Source: Hydrogenothermus sp964516095 (lineage in GTDB: Bacteria > Aquificota > Aquificia > Aquificales > Hydrogenothermaceae). From it: a stretch of DNA of 6,258 nt. Positions 1-6,257 of this stretch are shown here, one piece after another. Position 1 is the first letter of the stretch, and each line of letters starts with the position of its first letter. The position numbers and the translations under genes were made by a program. Below the pieces are notes generated by a model, which saw only the letters and a list, made by a program, of their open reading frames with translations, was not told the DNA's origin and searched no databases. The stretch is taken from assembly GCA_964516095.1 (NCBI GenBank), contig CAZEYS010000062.1, positions 1 to 6,258 on the forward strand. Reading direction: 5' to 3'.

Positions 1-929
1 CTTTTCCTTAATTTTTTATTGCCATCTCCTCTTTTCCCTTTAGGTAATTCTTTTAGTCTTTCTATTGCTATCGCTTTATTTTGTATTATCGTTGTCTCCA
101 CTATTTGATGGGCTATCTGCCAATTTATGTATTCTCTTTGGTTTTTAGTCTTGTTTATTAACTTATGTAAGGATATTTTTTGATAGTTTTCTAAATTTCC
201 ATCTTTTTTTATTGCTACTAATGCTATATGAAATGGACTTGCATTTATGTCTATTCCTATTATCCCTTCTTCCTTTGTTATTATTGGATCTTTTGGTAAT
301 TCTTCCTCAAATGCAATAAATGCATATATATTGCTGTTTATTATTCTTATCTCTATGGAATATGGAAAATATTCTCCCTTTCTTTCTGCTTCTATTAGTC
401 TTGCTATAAACTGTATCCATTTATCATTTCCTCTACTTACTGTCCTTTTTATGTTTGCAACTATCCAACTTTTTTCTCCTGTGTTTATCCTTAGTTTTAA
501 TTGGTCTTTTTCAAACATTATCCTTGTATTTAGATTACCTTTTTTGCTTTTGTCTCCTCTTGAGTATAAACAGCTTTTTCTTCTTTCTTCCCATTTTTGT
601 TTAAGCATGTCTCTTTGTTTCCCATTTAAGTGCCTTTTCTCTAATTTCTCAAATAGTTTCCTTCCTCCAAATATTACTTTCTTTGAGTTTTGTCCTCGCT
701 CTAAACAGGAGTTTATTAAACTCTGTGCTTTAAATATTGCATCGTCGCAATATCTGCTGTTCAGATTAAATTTCTTTTGTAAATGTTTTTTTAGCTCTTT
801 CCTTTTGTGTCCATCTATTAGTCTGTTGTATGCATATCTATAACAGGATGAAAATTTTCTCATTAAGTTTAATAGTTCTTGTTTATCTTTCTCATCTTCA
901 AAAGTTAGTTTACATTGTAAAGTTATCAT
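1..929 (-). CDS. tnpB: TnpB-family RNA-guided nuclease (IS200/IS605 OrfB), N-terminal part, cut by the window edge
   Basis: The minus strand is open for 309 codons from an ATG at 929 and runs off the left edge with no frameshift or stop. TnpB proteins are RNA-guided DNA nucleases of IS200/IS605 elements that use an omega RNA made from the element's right end. The protein begins MITLQCKLTF. It has a basic helical N-terminal half, the family-like stretch GNLNTRIMF at 131-139, RuvC-I as GIDINASPFH (catalytic Asp227) and RuvC-II as IAIERLKELPKGKRG (Glu290). The zinc finger and RuvC-III would lie beyond the edge, so activity cannot be judged. An in-frame TAA lies 11 codons upstream and ATG 929 is the only usual start codon after it; a purine-rich GGAAAG lies about 9 bases before it. 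It follows hflX on the same strand with no tnpA between. Family assignment is firm; element subtype is not. Confidence 0.88.
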   Translation of the reverse strand, partial: MITLQCKLTFEDEKDKQELLNLMRKFSSCYRYAYNRLIDGHKRKELKKHLQKKFNLNSRYCDDAIFKAQSLINSCLERGQNSKKVIFGGRKLFEKLEKRHLNGKQRDMLKQKWEERRKSCLYSRGDKSKKGNLNTRIMFEKDQLKLRINTGEKSWIVANIKRTVSRGNDKWIQFIARLIEAERKGEYFPYSIEIRIINSNIYAFIAFEEELPKDPIITKEEGIIGIDINASPFHIALVAIKKDGNLENYQKISLHKLINKTKNQREYINWQIAHQIVETTIIQNKAIAIERLKELPKGKRGDGNKKLRK

Positions 930-1053
930 TTTCTTCTTTCCATACCTTGCTACATATGTTCTTTAAGAGTAGTTCTGCTTATTCCGTAATTTCTGTTTTG
1001 CTCCATAATAAATAATATTTTTATTTTATAGTTTTTACAATTTATAGCAACTG
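930..1053 (-). other. Spacer holding the presumed left end of the tnpB element
   Basis: These 124 bases lie between the hflX stop and the tnpB start, so the element's left boundary should fall here, but I cannot place it exactly. Reading the minus strand, CTATAAA occurs twice 16 bases apart close to the hflX stop. Further in, at 980-967, is AAGCAGAACTACTC, which resembles AAGCAGGAAACTTCTC in the right end of the other element (6188-6173). No convincing terminator follows hflX, so readthrough into tnpB is possible. Confidence 0.4.
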
Positions 1054-2154
1054 TTACTTACCTCCTGCTTTTTCTTTTAAAATATTCATCAATTTGTCAA
1101 TATTCCAACCTTTTTCTGCTCCGATTATTATAGCTTTTTTACCATTTGCAAGCATGGTGTCGTCTGTATCATCAAGATAATTTTTTGATGGTATGACTTT
1201 ATCAACTTTGTTTAAAACAAGAATTGTTTCTTTATTATTCACACCTATCTTTTCCAGTATTTTTTCTACAGATTCTACCTTTTCTGGCCATGTTTCATCA
1301 GATATATCAACTACATGTAAGATTAAATCTGCTTCTTCAAGTTCTTCTAATGTTGCCATAAAAGCATCCATTAACTCTTGTGGCATATCTTTAACAAACC
1401 CAACTGTATCTGTTATTAATACTTTTTTTCCTATGTCTGGAAATGATATAAAAGAAGTTTTTGTATCCAGTGTAGCAAACAACTGGTCTGATATAAATGT
1501 ATCCCTTTTGGTTAATCTTTTGAGTAATGTAGATTTTCCTACATTTGTATAACCTACAAGAGCTACTTTAAATACAGACTTATCTTTATTTCTTCTTTTT
1601 CTCTGCTGTTGTCGCTGTTTTTTTATTTCTTCAAGTTGTTTTTTTATAGAGGCTATTCTCTTTTTTATTGTCCTTACTTTTACTTCACCATATTTTTCAC
1701 CAGAACCTTTAGTTTTAAAACCTCCACCTATTCTGGATAGTTGTTTCCCTTTTTGCTCGTATACTCTTGGAAGTTCATGTTCTAAAAGGGCAAGTTCAAC
1801 CTGAAGTTTCGCCTGTTTTGTTCTTGCTCGTTGGGAAAATATAGAGAGTATTAGGTCTGTTCTATCATAAACATCCACCATGACAATGTTTTCTAAATTA
1901 GCTATCTGAACTGGTGATAAGTTGGCATCAACTATTACAAAATCACTTTCTGTTCCTTCAACAAGTTCTTTAAGTTGCTGTGCCTTTCCTTTACCTATAT
2001 AAGTAGCAGGGTCAATCTTATCTCTATTTTGATAGAACTTTCCTATCACTTTTCCATTCAAAGCTTCAACTAATCCTTCAAGCTCATTTAGAGATTTTTT
2101 AACTTCTTCTTCAGATTTGTCTTTTGTTTTTAGTCCTACTAAAATAGCTCTCAT
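1054..2154 (-). CDS. hflX: HflX, ribosome-associated GTPase
   Basis: HflX is a cytoplasmic GTPase that binds the 50S subunit and, in E. coli, splits stalled or heat-damaged ribosomes. The protein (366 residues from the chosen start) has the N-terminal HflX domain, a glycine-rich stretch GGGFKTKGSGE near 143-153, a Lys/Arg/Gln-rich helical linker at about 156-191, then the G domain: P-loop GYTNVGKS 201-208, switch DQLFATLDT 223-231, DTVGF 249-253 and NKVD 315-318. The length is normal for the family. The frame also opens at a TTG at 2181 (9 residues longer), but that codon has no Shine-Dalgarno and lies inside a palindrome, so I prefer ATG 2154, although its own site (GAGAA) is weak. It is last in miaA-hfq-hflX, 83 bases after hfq. 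The glycine-rich stretch departs from the usual GGIGTRGPGET. Confidence 0.95.
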   Translation of the reverse strand: MRAILVGLKTKDKSEEEVKKSLNELEGLVEALNGKVIGKFYQNRDKIDPATYIGKGKAQQLKELVEGTESDFVIVDANLSPVQIANLENIVMVDVYDRTDLILSIFSQRARTKQAKLQVELALLEHELPRVYEQKGKQLSRIGGGFKTKGSGEKYGEVKVRTIKKRIASIKKQLEEIKKQRQQQRKRRNKDKSVFKVALVGYTNVGKSTLLKRLTKRDTFISDQLFATLDTKTSFISFPDIGKKVLITDTVGFVKDMPQELMDAFMATLEELEEADLILHVVDISDETWPEKVESVEKILEKIGVNNKETILVLNKVDKVIPSKNYLDDTDDTMLANGKKAIIIGAEKGWNIDKLMNILKEKAGGK

Positions 2155-2176
2155 CAAATATTCATTCTCAATTATG

Positions 2177-2192
2177 TTCAAAATTTTTTGAA
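2177..2192. repeat. Short perfect palindrome upstream of hflX
   Basis: TTCAAAA and TTTTGAA form a perfect inverted repeat with only two bases between the arms, in the hfq-hflX gap. The gap is too short for an RNA loop, so if it matters it would be as a protein-binding site on DNA. In sequence this AT-rich it may be chance. Confidence 0.3.
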
Positions 2193-2237
2193 AAAATAAT
2201 TCACAAAGATTTAACTTTTATAATCTTAATCATAAAT

Positions 2238-2429
2238 TTATGTATCTATTACAATAGTACTTATAGCGTGCTTGTATATAAGCTGTTTTTCCCCATTTAC
2301 GTCCATCAGAATTGTAAACTGGTCTGTTGCTACTATTTTACCAGTTATTCTTGTTCCTCTTGTTAGGTAAATTGTTATTTCTTTTTCCTCTTCTTGTAGT
2401 TCTTTTAAGATTTCGTCCTGTATGTTCAT
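2238..2429 (-). CDS. hfq: Hfq, RNA chaperone (short, divergent)
   Basis: Hfq forms hexameric Sm rings that help small RNAs pair with mRNAs. The 63-residue protein shows the Sm1 strand region ITIYLTRGTRITGKI (18-32), DQF (36-38) and the Sm2 signature YKHA (52-55) followed by ISTI, close to E. coli YKHAISTV. Q4-D5 match E. coli Q8-D9 on the proximal face. The E. coli rim residues R16, R17 and R19 align with Q12, E13 and E15, so the positive rim patch is missing. Of the distal-face residues, Tyr25 is kept (Y21) while I30 and Q33 align with T26 and T29. There is almost no C-terminal tail. The gene starts 14 bases after miaA behind a strong Shine-Dalgarno and is followed by hflX. Family and context make the identity firm; altered RNA binding is inference. 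Confidence 0.95.
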   Translation of the reverse strand: MNIQDEILKELQEEEKEITIYLTRGTRITGKIVATDQFTILMDVNGEKQLIYKHAISTIVIDT

Positions 2430-2435
2430 TTTTAT

Positions 2436-2441
2436 CCTCCT
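2436..2441 (-). promoter_or_regulatory. Strong Shine-Dalgarno of hfq
   Basis: AGGAGG on the minus strand, six bases before the hfq ATG. It lies in the 14-base miaA-hfq gap, which supports co-transcription with separate, efficient translation of hfq and fixes the hfq start. Confidence 0.85.
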
Positions 2442-2443
2442 TT

Positions 2444-3349
2444 TTATAGTTTATTTAATATATAGTTTATCAAATTATTTTTCTGGCTTACATTTAAAAA
2501 ATTCCATCTGTCGTTGTCGTCTTTAAATTTAGACCTGAATGTTCTAATCTGTCTTTTTGCAAAGGATTTGGTGTTTTTAATAATATTATTCTTAGCTTCT
2601 TCAAAGTCAATTTTTCCTTCTAAATAAGGTAAAAGTTCTTTATAACCAATTGCTTGCATCGATACTATGCTGTCTGAGTACCCTTTTTCTACCAAAAACT
2701 CTACCTCTTCTATCAGACCTTTTTCTATCATACTATTAACTCTTTTTTCTATTCTATGCATAATCTCATCCCGCGGTCTTTCAAAAACGAAACCCTTAAA
2801 ATTTAAAACTGGTTTTTTTTCTTTTTTGTGAAAAGTGGAAAAGGGCTTTCCAGTTGTATAAAAGACCTCTAAAGCCCTAACTATTCTTTTTTTATCATTT
2901 AGATGGATTTTTTTTGCATATTCTGGATCTATCTTTTCCAGTTGTTCAAAAAGCTGTTGATTACTTTTTTTATAAAGTTTTTCTCTAATTTCCCAGTTTC
3001 CTTCTGGAGCATCTGATAAACCATATAATAAACTCTGGATATAAAGCCAGGTTCCTCCTACTATAATAGGCACTTTACCTTTCTTTTGAATATCTGTGAT
3101 TTTTCTTTTTGCTTGTTCTACAAATTCTTTAGCATCGAATTTTTCGTTTGGGTATTTTATGTCTATTAAATAATGTGGAATTCCTTGTCTTTCTTCTACT
3201 GTTGGTTTAGCTGTTCCTATATCCATATATTTGTAGACCATCATAGAATCGGCACTGATAATTTCACCATTTAACGTTTTAGCAAGCTCTATAGATATCT
3301 CTGTTTTTCCTGTTGCTGTTGCTCCTGTAATTACGATAATTTTGTCCAT
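2444..3349 (-). CDS. miaA: MiaA, tRNA dimethylallyltransferase
   Basis: MiaA transfers a dimethylallyl group to N6 of A37 in tRNAs reading UNN codons, the first step of i6A/ms2i6A synthesis in the cytoplasm. The 301-residue length is typical. Motifs in order are the P-loop GATATGKT (9-16), DSMMVYKYMDIGTAKPT (34-50, with the conserved Asp34), GGTWLYIQSLL (98-108), KKRIVRALEV (153-162) followed by TGKP, MQAIGYKELLPYLEGKIDF (231-249) and NTKSFAKRQIRTF (259-271). The usual GGTGLY reads GGTWLY here. The ATG has AAAAGG about seven bases upstream. The gene is first of the miaA-hfq-hflX block, ends 14 bases before hfq, and starts 68 bases from the divergent iclR-type gene, so its promoter should lie in that gap unless transcription comes from elsewhere. 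Confidence 0.97.
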   Translation of the reverse strand: MDKIIVITGATATGKTEISIELAKTLNGEIISADSMMVYKYMDIGTAKPTVEERQGIPHYLIDIKYPNEKFDAKEFVEQAKRKITDIQKKGKVPIIVGGTWLYIQSLLYGLSDAPEGNWEIREKLYKKSNQQLFEQLEKIDPEYAKKIHLNDKKRIVRALEVFYTTGKPFSTFHKKEKKPVLNFKGFVFERPRDEIMHRIEKRVNSMIEKGLIEEVEFLVEKGYSDSIVSMQAIGYKELLPYLEGKIDFEEAKNNIIKNTKSFAKRQIRTFRSKFKDDNDRWNFLNVSQKNNLINYILNKL

Positions 3350-3368
3350 ATTTATGCCTTTTTCTTTT

Positions 3369-3407
3369 TTTTGTATAAAATAATATTAAACAGATAAAAT
3401 TACAAAA
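3369..3407. promoter_or_regulatory. Inverted repeat in the miaA/iclR intergenic region, possible operator
   Basis: TTTTGTA (3369-3375) and TACAAAA (3401-3407) are perfect inverted arms with centres 32 bases apart, about three helical turns. Between them ATAAAAT occurs twice (3375-3381 and 3394-3400). The arms bracket the predicted iclR promoter. IclR-type proteins often bind inverted repeats next to their own gene, so autoregulation is a fair guess, but AT-rich DNA yields such repeats by chance. Confidence 0.35.
3371..3400 (+). promoter_or_regulatory. Predicted promoter of the IclR-family gene
   Basis: TTGTAT (3371-3376) as -35 and TAAAAT (3395-3400) as -10, with an 18-base spacer. A Shine-Dalgarno AAAGGA (3405-3410) and the ATG at 3418 follow, giving a very short leader. 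I found no clear promoter for miaA on the other strand; TTGTAA at 3405-3400 has only poorly spaced -10 candidates. Confidence 0.4.
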
Positions 3408-3417
3408 GGATTTTCTT

Positions 3418-4089
3418 ATGGCAAAAAAAAGAGGAAATAAAAGTTCTATAGAGAAAGCCCTTGACCTGATTGAAGCACTGAAAGAAAAAGATGAATTAGG
3501 GGTTACAGAGTTAAGCAAGATTTTGGGACTAAATAAAAATAATGTTTTCAGGCTCCTTGCAACTTTGCAAATAGAAGGAATAATCGAACAGGACCCTGAA
3601 ACAGAAAATTATAAACTTGGTAAAAAAGTTTTATACCTTGAATATGCTTATCTTAAAAGCTTAAGATTTTTAAAAGAAGCGAAGCCTTTCATCAGAGAGC
3701 TGAAGAATACTTTTAATGAAACTGTGTATATTTCAGTTTTGCACGAGAACGATGTTATATACATATATTCTGAAGAAGCAAATAGGTCTGTTTTAGTACA
3801 TTCAAGGATAGCAAAAAGATTTAAAGCATCTGAAACTGCTCCAGGAAAAGCTCTGTTAAAGGCAAATACACAAAAAGAAAGGGATTATATTGTTGAGTAT
3901 GATTTTGAGATTTTAGAACCGGAAGTTTCTGAAATTGCTACAGTTTTGTGGGATGATAAAAATCCTAAAGCTGCAATATCTATAGTGGCTCCTATTAGTA
4001 GACTTAATCCTTCAAATATTATCGAATTTAAGGAAAAATTACTGGAAATAGCAAATAGAGCTTCAGATAAAATAACAAGTAGTAGATAG
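3418..4089 (+). CDS. IclR-family transcriptional regulator with a short effector domain
   Basis: A cytoplasmic DNA-binding regulator of 223 residues. The N-terminal winged helix-turn-helix spans about 8-70, with the helix-turn-helix at 29-54 (VTELSKILGLNKNNVFRLLATL) and the wing ending in YKLG (65-68). The C-terminal effector domain shows ETVYISVL (101-108), the family hallmark APGKALL (141-147) and SIVAPISR (188-195). Typical members have about 250 residues; here the part between GKALL and SIVAP is shortened by an estimated 20-30 residues, which may shrink or change the ligand pocket. The start is supported by AAAGGA seven bases upstream. The gene is divergent from miaA and convergent with lptD, six bases apart. 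No metabolic gene lies nearby to suggest a ligand, so target and effector are unknown; control of itself or of miaA-hfq-hflX is only a guess. Confidence 0.88.
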   Translation: MAKKRGNKSSIEKALDLIEALKEKDELGVTELSKILGLNKNNVFRLLATLQIEGIIEQDPETENYKLGKKVLYLEYAYLKSLRFLKEAKPFIRELKNTFNETVYISVLHENDVIYIYSEEANRSVLVHSRIAKRFKASETAPGKALLKANTQKERDYIVEYDFEILEPEVSEIATVLWDDKNPKAAISIVAPISRLNPSNIIEFKEKLLEIANRASDKITSSR

Positions 4090-4095
4090 AGATTT

Positions 4096-6105
4096 TTATC
4101 TTGATGGTCGAATTAGAGGAAAATTATAGCTTAGATTAAATATATTTATTGCAATGGTTATGGTTTTATATCTCTTACCAGTTGTTTTATTAAAGTCTTC
4201 TAAAAAGTCAATAGATAAATTCCAACATCTCCTATCAAATATTATTCTACCTCTTTTTTGCTGAATATATCCTTGTTTTAAATTGTTTAACCATGAAAAT
4301 GATAAATAAAGGCTCTTATAATGAGTAGTTATTGTATTTACAAGCTGATTTGTCTGATTTTTTTCAAAAGAGTGGGAAATGGTGTATCTAAAATAGCCTA
4401 AAACAGGTATACTTAAACTGGAAATACTTCTAACTATTTGACTTTTTTTAAAATCGAAGAAGATAGTATTTTCACCAGAAAAACCGTTTATGTTGAATAT
4501 TAAGCTATTTTCTAAAGGTTTTTTATGCCCTTTAAATTCATTATCTCCTATAAAGTAACTATCTAAGAATGTGTATCCTGTTGAAATATTCCACCTTAGA
4601 TAGTTACTATTCTTAAAATTAAGAATATTGCTTAGATTTATATTTATTTCCTTTTTAGCTCTTATTCTGTCTTCTTTGTCAAAAAATGGTAAATTTTCTT
4701 GATTAACTTTCGATATGTAATCAAATTCAATATACGGGATTATATTGTGGCTGAAGCCTTTATACTTTTTTATAAAATTTATTCCTGTACGATTTATGAT
4801 TTCTAAAAGGTTTCTTGTTGGAGTTTTATCTTTATCAGTATTTAAGACATAATAAAATGTAGACCTTGGAGATATCTCCAAAAAATTTGTTAGATAACTA
4901 TAAGATAGAGGGATATTTAGTCTTAGTTTATTGTCAGACCGTAAACCTCGAGACCCAGTTACCCTATAAAAGTTCGTGTTTACACTTAAAAAGTCGTAAT
5001 AGATATTTTTTATTAATTTCCTTTCTTTTAGATAAAATCTCACTTCTGGAAGTCTTTGAAGAGACTTTTCATTGGTTGGTGAAGTCAGGTCGTATACGAA
5101 ATCAAAGTTAGTCTCCAGTGAAAAATCCTGTTTATCTGTTAAACTCATTAATGTAGATTTCAAATAAGATGTATACCGAAGTGGCGATGTATTGTAAAAA
5201 TCTTCTAAAAAGTACGGGTCACTTGGAATATTTAAATCGAGAAATACTTTTGTATCTTGAATATTGTTTATGATGGATCTGGCCTGTAAAAACCATCTAT
5301 TTCTTAATCTCCCTATAGGTCTGCCAGTCCACCAGCTACCGTTAGATTTTTCTTTAAAGAAAAAGCCGTTGATTTCAAGCTTTGCATCTTTTGAAAATAC
5401 TTTCCTGTACTGTGTATCTAATCCATTTCCCTGTTTGTTTCTATAGTCATATGTAAAAGTAATATCAGAGCTTTCATCGATGACAATATAAAAGGGAACT
5501 TTTAAAATAAAGGTATTGTAGCTATCCTGGCCTAATTTTATAGGTAAAAGACCTGTTTTTCTTCGAGAAGTTGGGTAGGCAAAGGCTGGAGTATAAAAAA
5601 GAGGAACTTTACAGAAATTGAACACCACATTATAAGCATATAAATAGTCGTTTTTTTTAAATCTTCCTGATGTGGAGTATACAAACCAGTCGTACTGTTT
5701 AAAAGGACACGTTGAAAACTTTGCACTTTTAAAAAAGAGAATATCCTTTTCTTTTCTTATTTCTTTAGCTTTTAAATAATATTTATTTTCTAAAATGATG
5801 TCTGTGTTAAAAAATTCTCCGGTTTCTTTTTTCAGGTTATACCATCCTTTTTTGCTCCATATATGATAATTAGGCGATATTATCTGGGTAGGTGTTTCAT
5901 ACTTAACAACTGAATTTCTCTGATTATAGATGACTTTTTGTGTTTTTATCGTAATATCTTTATATTTTATAACAATATTCCCTGAGGCGATTATTTTACC
6001 ATCTGGTAGCTTTTCAAGTTTCTTAGCTTCTATTACAACACTTTGAGAATATGAAACAACGTATATTAATAAAGATAACAGAAAGTATCTTATTATTTTT
6101 AGCAA
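4096..6105 (-). CDS. lptD: LptD, outer-membrane LPS-assembly protein
   Basis: LptD is the outer-membrane barrel that, with LptE, inserts lipopolysaccharide into the outer leaflet. The 669-residue precursor opens with a signal peptide (basic LKIIR, hydrophobic FLLSLLIYVV, likely cleavage near SYS-Q at 20/21). An OstA/LptA-like beta-jellyroll follows at about 21-120 (SGNIVIKYKDITI). Next come the LptD hallmarks STCPFKQYDW (131-140) and VPLFYTPAFAYPTSRRKTGLLP (167-188), then a long strand-rich barrel rich in aromatic residues to the end. It is shorter than E. coli LptD (784). Only three cysteines are present: 133, 165 and 627. The start is TTG at 6105, chosen for its GAGGT site five bases upstream and because it gives an intact signal peptide. 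The stop lies six bases from that of the IclR-family gene. An insertion-element end lies 45 bases upstream, so any former upstream operon partner has been separated. Confidence 0.95.
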   Translation of the reverse strand: MLKIIRYFLLSLLIYVVSYSQSVVIEAKKLEKLPDGKIIASGNIVIKYKDITIKTQKVIYNQRNSVVKYETPTQIISPNYHIWSKKGWYNLKKETGEFFNTDIILENKYYLKAKEIRKEKDILFFKSAKFSTCPFKQYDWFVYSTSGRFKKNDYLYAYNVVFNFCKVPLFYTPAFAYPTSRRKTGLLPIKLGQDSYNTFILKVPFYIVIDESSDITFTYDYRNKQGNGLDTQYRKVFSKDAKLEINGFFFKEKSNGSWWTGRPIGRLRNRWFLQARSIINNIQDTKVFLDLNIPSDPYFLEDFYNTSPLRYTSYLKSTLMSLTDKQDFSLETNFDFVYDLTSPTNEKSLQRLPEVRFYLKERKLIKNIYYDFLSVNTNFYRVTGSRGLRSDNKLRLNIPLSYSYLTNFLEISPRSTFYYVLNTDKDKTPTRNLLEIINRTGINFIKKYKGFSHNIIPYIEFDYISKVNQENLPFFDKEDRIRAKKEININLSNILNFKNSNYLRWNISTGYTFLDSYFIGDNEFKGHKKPLENSLIFNINGFSGENTIFFDFKKSQIVRSISSLSIPVLGYFRYTISHSFEKNQTNQLVNTITTHYKSLYLSFSWLNNLKQGYIQQKRGRIIFDRRCWNLSIDFLEDFNKTTGKRYKTITIAINIFNLSYNFPLIRPSR

Positions 6106-6110
6106 TAGTT

Positions 6111-6115
6111 ACCTC
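6111..6115 (-). promoter_or_regulatory. Shine-Dalgarno that fixes the TTG start of lptD
   Basis: GAGGT on the minus strand, five bases before TTG 6105. The ideal spacing, and the signal peptide that begins there, support this non-ATG start. Confidence 0.75.
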
Positions 6116-6139
6116 AAATTATTGTTGTCCAGAAAAACT

Positions 6140-6166
6140 ATTATAAACCAGTGAACTACTCCTCAA
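6140..6166 (-). promoter_or_regulatory. Likely lptD promoter spanning the insertion-element junction
   Basis: On the minus strand a perfect -10, TATAAT (6145-6140), lies 34 bases before the lptD TTG. A -35-like TTGAGG (6166-6161, four of six to TTGACA) sits 15 bases upstream inside the right arm of the element's terminal hairpin. The 15-base spacer is short of the usual 17, so strength is uncertain. The -10 is host DNA and the -35 element DNA, so this would be a hybrid promoter. Confidence 0.5.
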
Positions 6167-6257
6167 TAAATTGAGAAGTTTCCTGCTTCACAGCTGGATA
6201 TCTCGTAGACTGGGAGTTATACCCCATTCCGCCGACAGAGCCAGCTCCACAATCCCA
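6156..6257 (-). CDS. tnpB: C-terminal 33 codons of a tnpB
   Basis: This minus-strand frame enters from the right edge and ends at TAG 6158-6156. It begins WDCGAGSVGGMGYNSQ and ends YPAVKQETSQFIEE, like the tails of IS605 OrfB/TnpB proteins, which often carry a C-G-rich stretch after the zinc finger and close with a VKQE motif. Catalytic residues lie outside the window, so it cannot be said whether the gene is intact. The stop codon overlaps the terminal hairpin, so codons here are also constrained by the RNA. The other tnpB fragment, at 1-929, is an N-terminal part and shares no residues to compare. Confidence 0.75.
   Translation of the reverse strand, partial: WDCGAGSVGGMGYNSQSTRYPAVKQETSQFIEE
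6158..6179 (-). repeat. Terminal hairpin of the element's right end
   Basis: Minus strand ACTTCTCAA, loop TTTA, TTGAGGAGT: a nine-pair stem with one G-U. It covers the last codons and the stop of tnpB and lies three bases from the closing TTCAC. In this family TnpA recognises such a subterminal hairpin, and the same stem closes the omega RNA scaffold next to the guide. Confidence 0.75.

Noticed and set aside
247..843. Plus-strand 198-codon open frame
   Set aside because: It lies antisense to the tnpB frame, which carries clear RuvC motifs; the plus product is a low-complexity Phe/Ser/Leu shadow.
950..1006. Minus-strand 18-codon frame whose product contains NYGISRTTLKEHM, resembling a helix-turn-helix tip
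   Set aside because: Too short, with no Shine-Dalgarno seen, and it overlaps the presumed element left end; the likeness is probably chance.
830..1015. Plus-strand 61-codon frame
   Set aside because: Overlaps tnpB and its left spacer, with no recognisable motif or ribosome site.
1193..1552. Plus-strand 119-codon frame
   Set aside because: Antisense shadow of hflX.
3279..3518. Minus-strand 79-codon frame across the miaA start and the iclR start
   Set aside because: Overlaps two well-supported genes and has no recognisable motif.
4084..4101. Possible bidirectional terminator AGATA/TATCT
   Set aside because: A 5-bp AT-rich stem with an 8-base loop is too weak, especially for a probable thermophile.
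4866..5726. Small frames inside lptD on both strands (4866-5111, 5264-5446, 5538-5726)
   Set aside because: All are shadows within the LptD coding frame, which shows family motifs throughout.
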